Positions 17,027 to 26,857 of a DNA stretch of 64,000 bases are shown in pieces. A program made the translations under genes and the position numbers. The first letter of the stretch is position 1; every line of letters begins with the position of its first letter. The stretch spans positions 1-64,000 of the forward strand of contig JAHKAM010000061.1 in NCBI GenBank assembly GCA_018826515.1. The letters run 5' to 3'. The notes below the pieces were generated by a model. It had not been told where the DNA came from. It saw only the letters and a program-made list of their open reading frames with translations, and made no database searches. Source of the DNA: Alphaproteobacteria bacterium. GTDB taxonomy: Bacteria > Pseudomonadota > Alphaproteobacteria > Caulobacterales > Caulobacteraceae.

Positions 17027-17488
17027 TCAGGGCGTCTCGGTGATCAGCAGGCGGGCCGAGGCCGTGCCGCCTGAACCGAATTTGCCGACCCAGATGTCGT
17101 AGGTCCCGCTCTGCGGACGGTTGAAGCGCACCTCTGCGTCGCCGTCGCCGAAGCTGTCGTCGTCGCAGTACCACTGGCCGTCCGGGCCATTGATGATCAG
17201 GGTGGTGTCCGCGCCGGACACGGTGCGGAAGACCAGCGGCAGGGCGCCGGCGGAATAGGTCACCTCGAAATCGGGCGCCGAGGCGATGTAGCCGGTGCAC
17301 GAACCCGGCAGGCGGCTGCCGTCGATGCTGCCGCCGGCCTGGATGTTGACGGTGTAGGGATCGGGGGTGAAGCCGGCGCGGAGGCTGATCTCGCCATAGG
17401 TGGCGGTCTGGCTGGCGTTCTGCGCCGCCGCGGGAGCGGCGAGGCAGAGAAGCGAGAGGGCGGCGGCGGCGATGGCGACCGTTTTCAT
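17027..17488 (-). CDS. Secreted beta-rich protein, PPC-like
   Basis: The start ATG 17488 gives 153 residues with signal peptide MKTVAIAAAALSLLCLAAPAAAQ. The rest resembles bacterial pre-peptidase C-terminal (PPC) domains: GGSIDGSRLPGSCTGYIASAPDFEVTY, TTLIINGPDGQWYCDDDSFGDGDAEVRF and SGTYDIWVGKFGSGG. Such modules usually hang on secreted enzymes, but this protein is the module alone. Two Cys (in PGSCTGY and WYCDDD) may pair. Function unknown. Confidence 0.75.
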   Translation of the reverse strand: MKTVAIAAAALSLLCLAAPAAAQNASQTATYGEISLRAGFTPDPYTVNIQAGGSIDGSRLPGSCTGYIASAPDFEVTYSAGALPLVFRTVSGADTTLIINGPDGQWYCDDDSFGDGDAEVRFNRPQSGTYDIWVGKFGSGGTASARLLITETP

Positions 17489-17711
17489 GACGGGGACTTT
17501 CCTGTTGCGGCGCCGGGACGCCCTGAATCCATGCAGGCCGGATGCGACCGCCGGCGGCGGCCCTTCAACCTGACCCGACAAGCTTTACCGTAGCCTTGTG
17601 GCGTCGTCAGCACCATGGATATGGTGGTGGCGACCAGTCTCCCGAGGCTGGACAGTAGGGCGGGCGGACTGGCCGGATTGGCGAAGCGGCTCCAGAGAGG
17701 GCCTCGGCTTG

Positions 17712-19664
17712 ATGACTGTTTCATCCGCACCCGCGCCGGTCTCCGGAAATTGGCTGGACCGGTCGCTGGGCCGGCTGTTGCCGCGGGTTTCGCCGCGAGG
17801 CCGGGACCTGATCGGCTTCCTGCTGGTGATCGGCTTCGTGCAGGCTGTCTTCTGGGGCCTTTACGGATCGCCCCTCTGGCCGAAACCTTCGAACCAGCAG
17901 GTCGACCGGATCGCCTTCACCGAAACCACCCTCGCCCGACTGCCCAAGCCGACCGTGCTCGCCGCCGGACAGGCCGTGTACGAACCCGTCGAACTGCCGC
18001 ACACCGAGTGCTGCGATCCGGCCTATCTGGCGCTGAAGCTGCGGTTCGACCTGCCCGCGGTCCCCGCCGAAGGGCTCGGACTGGCGGCCTATCAGCAGGT
18101 CGACAATTTCATCATCCTCGTGAACGGCTCGATCGTGTTCCAGCGCGGGGAGATGGTGTTCCCGAACCAGGCCTTCGAGGGCCAGAAGGCGGTGGTTGAC
18201 CGCATCCCCTCCGGCCTGTTGCGGACCGGCTCGAACGAACTGCTGTTCATCACCGTGCGCCAGGGCCTGCCCTATACGGACCTGGGCCCGCCCCTGCTCG
18301 GACCCTGGGGCGAGGTCAGCCAGTGGGCCGAGGTGCGGCAGTGGCGGTTCACCGACTACCGGCTGCTGTCTGGCTGGACCACCTTCCTGATCGGGCTGTT
18401 CGCGGCGATGCTGGCCTTCCGGTCGCAGCAGCGGCGGTTCGCCCTCTGGCTGGCCGCGCTGTGCGGCGCCTGGAGCGTCTTCGCCCTCTACGGCCTGGTG
18501 CTGGACCCGCCCTTCGGGGGCATGGTCCGGCTCTGGCTCTTCTTCGCCGTCAACAGTCTCATCGCCGTGTCGCTGGTCGGGCTGATCGACGCCTGGACCG
18601 ACCGGCCCCTGCCGCGTCTGCAACCGGCCCTGGCCGCAGCCTTCCTCGCCTTCATCGCCTTCTGCGCGCTCTGGCCGGCGGTCCGCCCGATGCCGGAAGG
18701 CTATGACGTCCCGGCGATCGTCTGGTCCTGGGCCTCGGCCGCGCTCGGCGTCATGGCGGCCGCCCGGCTGCTCTGGCATTTCGCCACCCGGGAAGAGCCG
18801 CGCCGGCTGGAGGCGGCCCTGCTGACCATCTGCGCCGTCTGCGTCGTGCTCGACGCGCTGGGCGAACATTTCGGCCTCAACGCCGGCGGCTTCGTGGTCG
18901 ACGCCGCGCCGGTGCTGCTGCTGGCCCTGGCCGCCGCCTTCGTGCAGCGCAATTTCACCCTCTTCAAATCCTCCGTCGGCCTCAACGCCCTGCTCGCCGC
19001 CCGGCTGTCCGGGCGCGAGGCCGAACTGGCCGTGGCGCACGCCCGCGAGCGGGACATGGTCCGCCGCGAGGCCCATGACGACGAGCGCCGCCGCATCATG
19101 CGCGACATGCACGACGGCCTCGGCAGCCAGCTGATGAGCATGTTGCTCGCGGCCCGGCGCGGGGTGGCCGACAGCGAACAGGTGGCCGAGGGTCTCCAGT
19201 CCGTCATCGACGAGATGCGGCTGATGATCGATTCCATGGACTCGGTCGGCGAGTCCCTCGCCTCGGCCATGGCCACCTTCCACGCGCGGGTCCGGCCGCG
19301 GGTCGAGGCCGCCGGCTTCGCGCTCGACTGGCGCGTCGACGTGCCGGGCGACCTCATGGACACGCCTCCGCGCACGGCCCTGCAGGTCTTCCGCATCCTT
19401 CAGGAGGCCGTCGCCAACGCCCTCAAACACTCGGGCGGCGACCGGATCGCCGTCACGCTGCTGGCGCGCCCCGACGGCGCCCTGACCCTCTCCGTCGCCG
19501 ACAACGGCCGCACCGGCGGGCCGAAGGACGGGACCGGGCACGGCCTGGCCAATATGCGCAGCCGCGCCGCCCTGCTCGGGGGAACGGTCGCGCTTGATCA
19601 TGGCGAAGGCGGCCTGACCGTGTCCCTCACCCTGCCTGAAGCGACACCGGAGGCCCGGCCATGA
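17712..19664 (+). CDS. NarL-type sensor histidine kinase
   Basis: The start ATG 17712 gives 650 residues; upstream ATGs lie in poor coding sequence. A first membrane helix (about 32-48) is followed by an extracytoplasmic domain (about 50-215) and a multi-helix membrane block (about 225-430), like a 7TMR-type sensor. The kinase core has the HisKA_3 box RRRIMRDMHDGLGSQLMSML with phospho-acceptor His467, then the ATPase N box FRILQEAVANALKHSGG and G box GTGHGLANMRSRA. It overlaps the response-regulator gene at 19661 by 4 bases, so the two form a pair. Confidence 0.93.
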   Translation: MTVSSAPAPVSGNWLDRSLGRLLPRVSPRGRDLIGFLLVIGFVQAVFWGLYGSPLWPKPSNQQVDRIAFTETTLARLPKPTVLAAGQAVYEPVELPHTECCDPAYLALKLRFDLPAVPAEGLGLAAYQQVDNFIILVNGSIVFQRGEMVFPNQAFEGQKAVVDRIPSGLLRTGSNELLFITVRQGLPYTDLGPPLLGPWGEVSQWAEVRQWRFTDYRLLSGWTTFLIGLFAAMLAFRSQQRRFALWLAALCGAWSVFALYGLVLDPPFGGMVRLWLFFAVNSLIAVSLVGLIDAWTDRPLPRLQPALAAAFLAFIAFCALWPAVRPMPEGYDVPAIVWSWASAALGVMAAARLLWHFATREEPRRLEAALLTICAVCVVLDALGEHFGLNAGGFVVDAAPVLLLALAAAFVQRNFTLFKSSVGLNALLAARLSGREAELAVAHARERDMVRREAHDDERRRIMRDMHDGLGSQLMSMLLAARRGVADSEQVAEGLQSVIDEMRLMIDSMDSVGESLASAMATFHARVRPRVEAAGFALDWRVDVPGDLMDTPPRTALQVFRILQEAVANALKHSGGDRIAVTLLARPDGALTLSVADNGRTGGPKDGTGHGLANMRSRAALLGGTVALDHGEGGLTVSLTLPEATPEARP

Positions 19665-20335
19665 CCGCCCTGCCGCCGGAGGCGCCGCGCCGGATCGCCA
19701 TCCTCGAGGACGACCCCAATGTCGCCCTGCATTTCCGCGAGATCATCGCCTCGGCGGCCGATCTGGATCTGAGCGGGACCGCGGACTGCCTCGCCGGAGC
19801 CGCGGACCTCGTCGCGGGCCGGCCCGATCTGCTTCTGAGCGACATCGGCCTGCCGGACGGCAGCGGCCTGACCTTCATCCCCGTGCTGCGGGCCGCCCTG
19901 CCGGCCTGCAAGGTGCTGGTCATCACCGCCTTCGGCGACCGCGATACGGTGGTGGCCGCCCTCAACGCCGGCGCGGACGGCTATCTGCTGAAGGACAGCG
20001 GGCCCGACACCATCCTCGACGGCATCCGCGCCACCCTCGACGGCGGCGCCCCGATCAGCGCCTCGGCCGCCGTCTATCTGCTGGAGCGACTGCGCGGCGG
20101 CGCCGGCGGCCACGCGGCGGTCGCCGCGCCCGAGGCGGAACGCCTGACCCCGCGCGAGATCGAACTGCTGGAGCTGTTCTCACGCGGCCACAGCTACAAG
20201 CTTGCCGGCCGCGCCCTGGGCATATCGCCCCTCACGGTCGGCAATCACGTCAAGTCGATCTACCGCAAGCTGCAGGTTCATTCCCGCGGCGAGGCGGTCT
20301 ACGAAGCCGTGCGGCGCAAGCAGCTCAGTCTCTGA
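19661..20335 (+). CDS. NarL/LuxR-type response regulator
   Basis: The 224-residue protein has a receiver domain (AILEDDPN acidic pair, phospho-acceptor Asp61 in LLLSDIGLPDGSGL, Thr/Ser in VLVITAFGDRD, Lys in LLKDSG) and a C-terminal LuxR helix-turn-helix (LTPREIELLELFSRGHSYKLAGRALGISPLTV..., about 155-205). It is translationally coupled to the kinase and probably regulates transcription on its signal. The target genes are unknown. Confidence 0.95.
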   Translation: MTALPPEAPRRIAILEDDPNVALHFREIIASAADLDLSGTADCLAGAADLVAGRPDLLLSDIGLPDGSGLTFIPVLRAALPACKVLVITAFGDRDTVVAALNAGADGYLLKDSGPDTILDGIRATLDGGAPISASAAVYLLERLRGGAGGHAAVAAPEAERLTPREIELLELFSRGHSYKLAGRALGISPLTVGNHVKSIYRKLQVHSRGEAVYEAVRRKQLSL

Positions 20336-20358
20336 CCGGCCGCACGCGAGTATCCGGC

Positions 20359-21102
20359 CTATCTGCAGAAGCGCGTGTCGGTCGCCTCCAGATGCAGGTG
20401 GTCGCCATGGACCGCGTTGTAGTCCGGCCCAAGGACGGTGCCGAAGACCCGGCAGGCGTCGTCGCGGATCCGGCGCAGGAAGCGGGCCTCGGGACTGTCG
20501 CCCGTCCAGTTCGCCGTCACGGTGATCCGCCGGCCGTCCCGCAGGCGAACCCCGGAAAAGTCCAGCGCTTCGGCCCGGGCATGGGCGCTGACGCGGTTGC
20601 TGACTCCGCCGTTATTGACGTTGCGACACGCATAGGCGCCGAAATGGTCGATCTGGACCACGTCCGAGCCGAGGATATCCCGCGCCGCCGGCTCCAGCGA
20701 CTGCCGCCGCCAGATGCTCAGGGCCAGGGCCGTGCGGCAGGTCATCTCGATGTCGCCGGGCGTCATCCGCGCCACCGTGCCCATGTCCGGCCCCAGCACG
20801 CCGCCGGCGGTCAGGCCGCAGGTCGCGCTGTTCACCCGGTCCGGCACGGGGCGGAAGGTCACCCGCGCCGCCGTCAGCTGCGCCATGCACTGCTGCAGTT
20901 GGGCGCTTTCCCGGATCACCGCGGCCCGGGTGCCGCCGTCGATCGGCTGGTCGATCAGGGCCCCGACCAGCGGCGCCTCGGTGCGCGACGGCGCCGCGGG
21001 ATAGCGGGCGGGACCGGGCCGTTCCGGCAACATGGGACTGCAGGCCGCCAGCAGAAGGACCGTGGCGGCGGTGGCGACGAGGGGGCGAAGGGCGGGACGC
21101 AT
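20359..21102 (-). CDS. Extensin-like lipoprotein
   Basis: The 247-residue protein has a lipoprotein signal (LVATAATVLLLAAC, Cys near 21) and the extensin-like C-terminal domain: CRTALALSIWRRQSL, VVQIDHFGAYACRNV, SNRVSAHARAEALDFSGV and NAVHGDHLHLEATD. The conserved His/Asp residues in these motifs resemble metal ligands of D-Ala-D-Ala peptidase-like folds, so a cell-wall role is inferred. It is exported and lipid-anchored. Confidence 0.9.
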   Translation of the reverse strand: MRPALRPLVATAATVLLLAACSPMLPERPGPARYPAAPSRTEAPLVGALIDQPIDGGTRAAVIRESAQLQQCMAQLTAARVTFRPVPDRVNSATCGLTAGGVLGPDMGTVARMTPGDIEMTCRTALALSIWRRQSLEPAARDILGSDVVQIDHFGAYACRNVNNGGVSNRVSAHARAEALDFSGVRLRDGRRITVTANWTGDSPEARFLRRIRDDACRVFGTVLGPDYNAVHGDHLHLEATDTRFCR

Positions 21103-21184
21103 GGGCGAACGCTAGGGTGATTTGCGGCGCGGGAGAATCCGGTCCTTCCCTCATTGGGAGAAGGTGGCGCTCATCGATCAAGAA

Positions 21185-21212
21185 AAGGGGCGGCCCAATC
21201 GCGCCGCCCCTT
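21185..21212 (-). terminator. Rho-independent terminator of rpoD
   Basis: A 10-bp perfect stem (aaggggcggc / gccgcccctt) with an 8-base loop follows the rpoD stop by 8 bp on the minus strand. A T-rich run (ttttctt) follows in minus-strand direction. Confidence 0.85.
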
Positions 21213-21219
21213 GTCCATA

Positions 21220-23175
21220 TCAGCTATCCAGGAAGCTCCGCAGCTTCCGCGACCGGCTCGGATGCTTGAGCTTGCGCAGGGCCTTGGCCTCGATCTGGCG
21301 AATACGTTCGCGGGTGACCGAGAACTGCTGGCCGACCTCTTCCAGGGTATGGTCGGTGTTCATGCCGATGCCGAAGCGCATGCGCAGCACCCGCTCCTCG
21401 CGCGGCGTCAGGGACGCCAGCACGCGGGTGGTGGTCTCGCGCAGGTTCGACTGGATGGCCGCGTCGATCGGCAGGATGGCGTTCTTGTCCTCGATGAAGT
21501 CGCCGAGGTGCGAATCCTCCTCGTCGCCGATCGGGGTCTCGAGGCTGATCGGCTCCTTGGCGATCTTGAGGACCTTCCGCACCTTCTCCAGCGGCATGGC
21601 CAGCTTTTCGGCCAGTTCTTCCGGGGTCGGCTCGCGGCCGATCTCGTGCAGCATCTGGCGGCTGGTGCGGACGATCTTGTTGATCGTCTCGATCATATGC
21701 ACCGGGATGCGGATGGTGCGCGCCTGGTCGGCGATCGAGCGGGTGATGGCCTGACGGATCCACCAGGTGGCGTAGGTCGAGAATTTGTAGCCGCGACGGT
21801 ACTCGAACTTGTCGACCGCCTTCATCAGACCGATGTTGCCTTCCTGAATGAGATCAAGGAATTGCAGGCCGCGGTTGGTGTATTTCTTAGCGATTGAGAT
21901 GACCAGGCGCAGGTTGGCCTCAACCATTTCCTTCTTGGCCTGACGGGCCTCGCGCTCGCCCTTCTGGACGGTCTGGACGATGCGGCGGTAGTCGTCGATC
22001 GGCAGGCCGGCCTCGGTGGCCACGGCGGCGACGTCGCCGCGGATCTGGGCGATCTGGGCCTGTTCGTTGTCGCTGAACTTGGTCCAGCGGACGCCCATTT
22101 CCTTGACCCGGTCGGCCCAGGTCGGATCCAGCTCGGCGCCGAAATAGGACTTGAGGAATTCCGGGCGCGAGATGCCGTAGCTGTCGGCCAGGCGCAGCAG
22201 CCGGCCTTCCAGCCCCATGAGGCGTTTGTTGATGGCGTACAGCTGCTCGACCAGCGCCTCGATGCGGTGGTTGTTCAGCTTCATCGTCTTCAGCCGGCCG
22301 GAAATGCCGGCCGTCAGGGCGTCATAGGCCTTCTGGTCCTTGGGCGCGAGAACCTCGCCCTTCAGCCGGCTCTCGACCAGCTTGTCCTGCAGCTTGCGGA
22401 AGGCGCCGAAGTCGGAGGCGACCGCGTCCAGCACTTCCATGACGCCGTCGCGCAGCTCGGCCTCGAGGGCCGAGATCGACATGCCGCCGCCGTCGTCGAA
22501 ATCCTCGTCCTCCTCATCGTCCGTTTCCGGCTTGGCCTCGGCGCCCTCCTCGGGCTCCGGCGGGGCGACGACCGTGCCGGCGGGCGGCTGGTTGTGCGGC
22601 AGGGACGACGGGTTCAGCACGCCATAGGTGGCGTCAAGATCGATGACCTCGCGCAGCAGGATGCGGTTGTTGGCCAGTTCGTCGCGCCAGACCATGATGG
22701 CCTCGAACGTCAGGGCGCTTTCGCACAGGCCCGAGATCATGGCGTCGCGGCCGGCCTCGATCCGCTTGGCGATGGCGATCTCGCCCTCGCGGCTCAGCAG
22801 TTCGACCGAGCCCATCTCGCGCAGATACATCCGCACGGGGTCGTCGGTGCGGTCATAGGCCGCCTTCGCGGGCGCCTCGGCGACCGAGGTATCGGCGCGT
22901 TCGACAACCTCGCCGCCCTCCTTCTCGGTGGTCTCGGCGGCGTCTTCCTCGGCCTCGACGACGTTGACGCCCATCTCGGACAGCATCGCCAGCGTGTCCT
23001 CGATCGCGTCGGGGGTCACTTCCTCGGACGGCAGGACCTTGTTCAGGTCCTCCATCGTCACATAGCCGCGAGCCTTGGCCTGTTTGATGAATTTCTTAAC
23101 CCCGGCATCGGTGAGGTCGAGCAGCGGGCCGTCGCTCTGGGCTTCGGTTTCCGGCGTCTCGGTCTGGGCGCTCAT
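21220..23175 (-). CDS. rpoD: RNA polymerase sigma factor RpoD (sigma-70)
   Basis: The start ATG 23175 ([16 protein letters not shown]) gives 651 residues; upstream frame is the spacer after dnaG. Region 1.1 ([23 protein letters not shown]) is followed by region 1.2 ([29 protein letters not shown]), an acidic non-conserved region, region 2 ([59 protein letters not shown], split by conserved spacers), region 3 and region 4 ([16 protein letters not shown] ... [20 protein letters not shown]). It is the housekeeping sigma factor, in the usual dnaG-rpoD order. Confidence 0.98.
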   Translation of the reverse strand: MSAQTETPETEAQSDGPLLDLTDAGVKKFIKQAKARGYVTMEDLNKVLPSEEVTPDAIEDTLAMLSEMGVNVVEAEEDAAETTEKEGGEVVERADTSVAEAPAKAAYDRTDDPVRMYLREMGSVELLSREGEIAIAKRIEAGRDAMISGLCESALTFEAIMVWRDELANNRILLREVIDLDATYGVLNPSSLPHNQPPAGTVVAPPEPEEGAEAKPETDDEEDEDFDDGGGMSISALEAELRDGVMEVLDAVASDFGAFRKLQDKLVESRLKGEVLAPKDQKAYDALTAGISGRLKTMKLNNHRIEALVEQLYAINKRLMGLEGRLLRLADSYGISRPEFLKSYFGAELDPTWADRVKEMGVRWTKFSDNEQAQIAQIRGDVAAVATEAGLPIDDYRRIVQTVQKGEREARQAKKEMVEANLRLVISIAKKYTNRGLQFLDLIQEGNIGLMKAVDKFEYRRGYKFSTYATWWIRQAITRSIADQARTIRIPVHMIETINKIVRTSRQMLHEIGREPTPEELAEKLAMPLEKVRKVLKIAKEPISLETPIGDEEDSHLGDFIEDKNAILPIDAAIQSNLRETTTRVLASLTPREERVLRMRFGIGMNTDHTLEEVGQQFSVTRERIRQIEAKALRKLKHPSRSRKLRSFLDS

Positions 23176-23245
23176 ACAGTCTCTTCTCCAGGTGGAGCGG
23201 CTGATCAGGCCGTCCGCCAAATACAACGTGTGGCGAGTTCGTTGG

Positions 23246-25111
23246 TTACGAGCCCGCGCTGTCTTCCCAAATCTCTCCGGTTTTGATCGCACGGCGCAAA
23301 GCATCCCGCTCGGCTTTCAGCCTGCGGAATGCCTCGTCCTGGCCCGGCATTCCTGCCGCCGAGCTCAGTGCATCCTCCAGCGCCGCCACGCGAGTGAGCG
23401 CGTCGAACGCCTGCGACCATCGGACCCTTGCTTCGGCGAGGGGCGCATTCGCGGCCAGGAAAGGCGCGCCGGACTTTGCCGCCGCCTTCTCGACCTCGCG
23501 CACTAAAGCATCGTGACCCGACTGCGCCAGATGGCGACGCAAGGCCGCCGAGTCAAGGTCTTGGCCCGAGAACCGCAGGCGAACCATCTCCTGTGCGAGG
23601 CCGTCGAGCGACGCGTCGCCAAAGCCATGGGAGGATATGGCCTCGAGATGGTCATCCATCCGTTCCGGATCGTCGATGGCCCCGTGCGCCAGGGCCGCCG
23701 CAACCGGCTCGATCGAGCGACTCAGCGACTGCATGGCCTGCGCGCCCTCGGCCGTCTGGCCCAGCTTGGGCGGCGGCCCCGGGCGCCAGCGGCCGCCGGC
23801 CCCGGTCGCCGGTTGCCCCTGCGGCGCGCGACGCGCCGGGAAAAGGGCATCGAAACGGTCGAACAGTTCGCGGCGGTACTGTTCCGCGAGGTCCTTATCC
23901 TGGATCGCCGAGGCGGCCTGCCGCAGCCGCCCCTTCAGACCGGCGCGGCGCTCGGGCGAATCCAGCGGCTCGACCTCGGCCTCCTTCTGGAACAGCACCT
24001 CGGCGAAGGGTCGGGTGGTCGTCAGCGCCTGACGCAGCGCCGGCGCGCCCTTGTCGCGCAGGATGTCATCCGGGTCCTGACCGCCCTCCAGCAAGGCGAA
24101 GCGGAACGAGCGACCGGACTTCAGCTGCGGCAGGGCCCGGTCGATGGCGCGGTAGGCGGCGCGACGACCGGCGGCGTCGCCGTCGAAACACAGCACCGGC
24201 TCGTGCGAGACCCGCCACAGCCGCTCCATCTGCTCCTCGGTCAGGGCGGTGCCCATGGGAGAGACGCCGGGAATGCCGGCCCGATGGCAGGCGATCACAT
24301 CCATATAGCCCTCGACCACCACGATGGCCTGATCGCTCTTCGACTCCGCGCCGAGGATGCGCCGGGCCTCGGGCAGGCCGTACAGGGTCGCGCCCTTGTG
24401 GAAGAGCGGGCTCTCCGGGCCGTTCAGATATTTGGCGCGGTCGTCCGGGTTCATCGCCCGGCCGCCGAAGCTGACGATCCGGCCCCGCGCATCGAGGATG
24501 GGGAACATCAGCCGGTCGCGGAACCGGTCATAGGGCTGACCGCCGCCCTCGGGCGCGATCAACATGCCCATTTCGACCAGATCGCCCGGCCTTGCGCCGC
24601 GCTGAACGAGGGCGGCCTTCAATCCCTCACGGTCGTTGGGCGCATAGCCGAGGCCGAACCGCTCCCACTGATCCTCGGGCAGACCCCGCTTCTCCAGATA
24701 TTCACGGGCCGCCTTGCCCGGCGCCCGGCGCAGATTGGCCGCGAACCATTTCTGGGCCAGGTCCATCCAGTCGGTCAGACCCTGCTTCCTGGCCTCGCGC
24801 TCGGCCGCCTGCGGGTCCTCGGCCGGCAGGGCCATCCCGGCCTCCCCCGCCAGCCGCTGCACCGCCTCGACGAAGCTGAGCCGCTCCGTCTCCTGCAGGA
24901 AGCTGATGACATCGCCGTGCTTGCCGGACGAGAAGTCGTGGAAGAAGCCCTTGTCGTCATTGACGAAGAAGGACGGCGACTTCTCCTTGGTGAAGGGCGA
25001 CAGGCCGACGTATTCTCGCCCCTGACGCTTGAGCTTCACCGTCCGTCCGATGATGTCGGACGGCCGAAGGCGGGCCTTCAGTTCTTCAAGGAAGCGATCG
25101 TCGAAGCGCAC
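23246..25111 (-). CDS. dnaG: DNA primase DnaG, zinc-ligand-free N-terminus
   Basis: The 621-residue primase has the expected order: N-terminal domain (1-95), RNA polymerase core, TOPRIM with catalytic EGYMD at 267-271 and DGD at 310-312, and a helicase-binding C-terminus. The CHC2 zinc finger has lost its ligands: positions 38, 41, 59 and 62 read Ser, Thr, Asp, Ser (SPFT and DFSS) where zinc-binding DnaG has Cys, His, Cys, Cys. The spacing is unchanged, so the fold seems kept. This is probably typical of the alphaproteobacterial lineage. The gene lies upstream of rpoD on the same strand. Confidence 0.97.
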   Translation of the reverse strand: MRFDDRFLEELKARLRPSDIIGRTVKLKRQGREYVGLSPFTKEKSPSFFVNDDKGFFHDFSSGKHGDVISFLQETERLSFVEAVQRLAGEAGMALPAEDPQAAEREARKQGLTDWMDLAQKWFAANLRRAPGKAAREYLEKRGLPEDQWERFGLGYAPNDREGLKAALVQRGARPGDLVEMGMLIAPEGGGQPYDRFRDRLMFPILDARGRIVSFGGRAMNPDDRAKYLNGPESPLFHKGATLYGLPEARRILGAESKSDQAIVVVEGYMDVIACHRAGIPGVSPMGTALTEEQMERLWRVSHEPVLCFDGDAAGRRAAYRAIDRALPQLKSGRSFRFALLEGGQDPDDILRDKGAPALRQALTTTRPFAEVLFQKEAEVEPLDSPERRAGLKGRLRQAASAIQDKDLAEQYRRELFDRFDALFPARRAPQGQPATGAGGRWRPGPPPKLGQTAEGAQAMQSLSRSIEPVAAALAHGAIDDPERMDDHLEAISSHGFGDASLDGLAQEMVRLRFSGQDLDSAALRRHLAQSGHDALVREVEKAAAKSGAPFLAANAPLAEARVRWSQAFDALTRVAALEDALSSAAGMPGQDEAFRRLKAERDALRRAIKTGEIWEDSAGS

Positions 25112-25335
25112 CGCGCCTTATAGCGCGCGACTCGCCGGTTTGGGCGTCTTTACCTTTGGTTAACCACAAAGGCCAAACCACGGCCATAACCGCCTGAAAA
25201 TACGCATAGTTTTCACGCAGTACACGGAACGGTCCACAGACCTGTGGATTAACCATACAGCCGTCCCCGAAGCGGGCGGCGACAGGCGGGCGCGCGGCGA
25301 AGACCGCAACCCCGTCCAGGAATGAAAGCCTCACC
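25112..25335. promoter_or_regulatory. Intergenic region with dyads upstream of dnaG
   Basis: This 224-bp region separates dnaG (minus strand) from a small plus-strand gene. It is A/T-richer than its surroundings and contains the near-perfect palindrome cctttggttaaccacaaagg and the perfect dyad ccacag-ac-ctgtgg followed by tggattaac. The latter differs by one base from the DnaA-box-like sequence tgtggataa. Replication- or cell-cycle-linked control is possible but unproven. Confidence 0.4.
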
Positions 25336-25602
25336 ATGTTCATGACCATCGCCCGCCCGGCGGTGGAGCCCCAAGGCCCCGACACCGTCGCCGTCCCCGG
25401 CTCCCCCGCCATCTCCGAACTGTCGCCGCGCGCCCTGCACGCGCGCCTGCTTCAGAATGCGGCGCTCAGGCGGATGCGCGGGGCGGAGCGCCGGCGGAAC
25501 AATCGCGGCGAGGACGCCGACTACTGGCTGCACGCCGCGCCCGTCGCTGTCCGCAAGGCCTGCGCCCTGCGCGAGGCAAAGAGCTTCGCCCCGTTGCCCT
25601 GA
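25336..25602 (+). CDS. Small basic protein of unknown function
   Basis: The 88-residue product (MFMTIARPAVEPQGPDTVAVPGSPAISELSPRALHARLLQNAALRRMRGAERRRNNRGEDADY..., read in parts) is rich in Arg in the middle and has a Pro-rich N-terminal third. A purine-rich aggaatgaaag lies upstream of the ATG. No family is recognised. It stands between dnaG and carA on the opposite strand; a spurious ORF cannot be excluded. Confidence 0.5.
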   Translation: MFMTIARPAVEPQGPDTVAVPGSPAISELSPRALHARLLQNAALRRMRGAERRRNNRGEDADYWLHAAPVAVRKACALREAKSFAPLP

Positions 25603-25650
25603 TCGGCCGCGATCAGACGGCTTCGCCTTCCCGACCCGACGCGGCCCGGA

Positions 25651-26811
25651 TCAGCGCTTCATCGAATCCGCGAACCGCTGGAACAGATACAGGCTGTCGG
25701 TCGGCCCCGGCGACGCCTCGGGGTGATGCTGCACGCTGAACACCGGCCGGTCCTTCAGGGCGATGCCGCAGTTGGTGCCGTCGAACAGGCTGACGTGCGT
25801 CTCCGTCACCGCATCCGGCAGGCTGTCGCGATCGACCGTGAAGCCGTGGTTCATCGACACGATCTCGACCTTGCCGGTGGTCAGATCCTTGACCGGATGG
25901 TTGGCCCCGTGGTGGCCCTGTTCCATCTTGATGGTCTTCGCCCCCAGCGCCAGCGCCAGCATCTGGTGTCCCAGGCAGATGCCGAACAGCGGCGTGCCGC
26001 TGTCGACCAGCTTGCGGATTTCCGGCACCGCATAGACGCCCGTCGCCGCCGGATCGCCCGGCCCGTTCGACAGGACCACGCCGTCCGGCCTGCGCGCCAG
26101 AATGGCCTCGGCCGTCGTATCGGCGGGAACCACAGTGATCTTCGCCCCGGTCGACGCCAGCGCCCGCAGGATGTTGCGCTTCACCCCATAGTCGACAACG
26201 ACCACCGACCGGTCGGCCGCATCGACGCGCGGATAGCCCTCCGGCCAGTCCCACAGACCCTCGTCCCAGTCGAACGACTGCAGGGTCGAGGCGTCCCTGG
26301 CCAGATCCAGACCGACCAGGCCGGTCCAGGCCTTCGCCTGGGCGACCAGGGCGTCGAGGTCGAACTGCCCGTTCGGATCGTGGGCGATGACGGCATGGGG
26401 GGCGCCCATGTCGCGGATGCGGGCGGTCAGGGCGCGGGTGTCGATCCCGGCCAGCCCGACCACGCCGCGTCGTTTCATCCAGCCGTCGAAATCGCTTTCG
26501 CTGCGCCAGTTGGCCGGATCGGTCGGGGCGTCGCGGAAGATCGCGCCCCGCGCGGAGGTGTCGGAGCCGCCGCCGATCTGTTCGACGTCCTCGACATTGG
26601 TCCCGGTGTTGCCGACGTGCGGGAAGGTGAAGGCCAGAATCTGGCTCATGTAGGACGGATCGGTCAGGATTTCCTGATAGCCGGTCATGGCGGTGTTGAA
26701 GACCACCTCGCCCAGCGCCGAGCCTGTGGCCCCGCAGCCGATGCCTTGCAGAATGGTTCCGTCCGCGAGCGCGAGCACGCCGGTGACGCCGGGAAGAAGC
26801 TGATCGGTCAT
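25651..26811 (-). CDS. carA: Carbamoyl-phosphate synthase small subunit
   Basis: The start ATG 26811 gives 386 residues. The N-terminal domain begins [42 protein letters not shown]. The C-terminal glutaminase has the catalytic Cys in [17 protein letters not shown] and the His/Glu in [11 protein letters not shown]. It produces ammonia from glutamine for the large subunit encoded 8 kb away at 34967, for arginine and pyrimidine synthesis. The separation from carB is normal in Caulobacterales. Confidence 0.98.
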   Translation of the reverse strand: MTDQLLPGVTGVLALADGTILQGIGCGATGSALGEVVFNTAMTGYQEILTDPSYMSQILAFTFPHVGNTGTNVEDVEQIGGGSDTSARGAIFRDAPTDPANWRSESDFDGWMKRRGVVGLAGIDTRALTARIRDMGAPHAVIAHDPNGQFDLDALVAQAKAWTGLVGLDLARDASTLQSFDWDEGLWDWPEGYPRVDAADRSVVVVDYGVKRNILRALASTGAKITVVPADTTAEAILARRPDGVVLSNGPGDPAATGVYAVPEIRKLVDSGTPLFGICLGHQMLALALGAKTIKMEQGHHGANHPVKDLTTGKVEIVSMNHGFTVDRDSLPDAVTETHVSLFDGTNCGIALKDRPVFSVQHHPEASPGPTDSLYLFQRFADSMKR

Positions 26812-26857
26812 GGGGCGCTCTCTATCACCGAATCCCGGCGAGCAAACGGCGCGTTTG

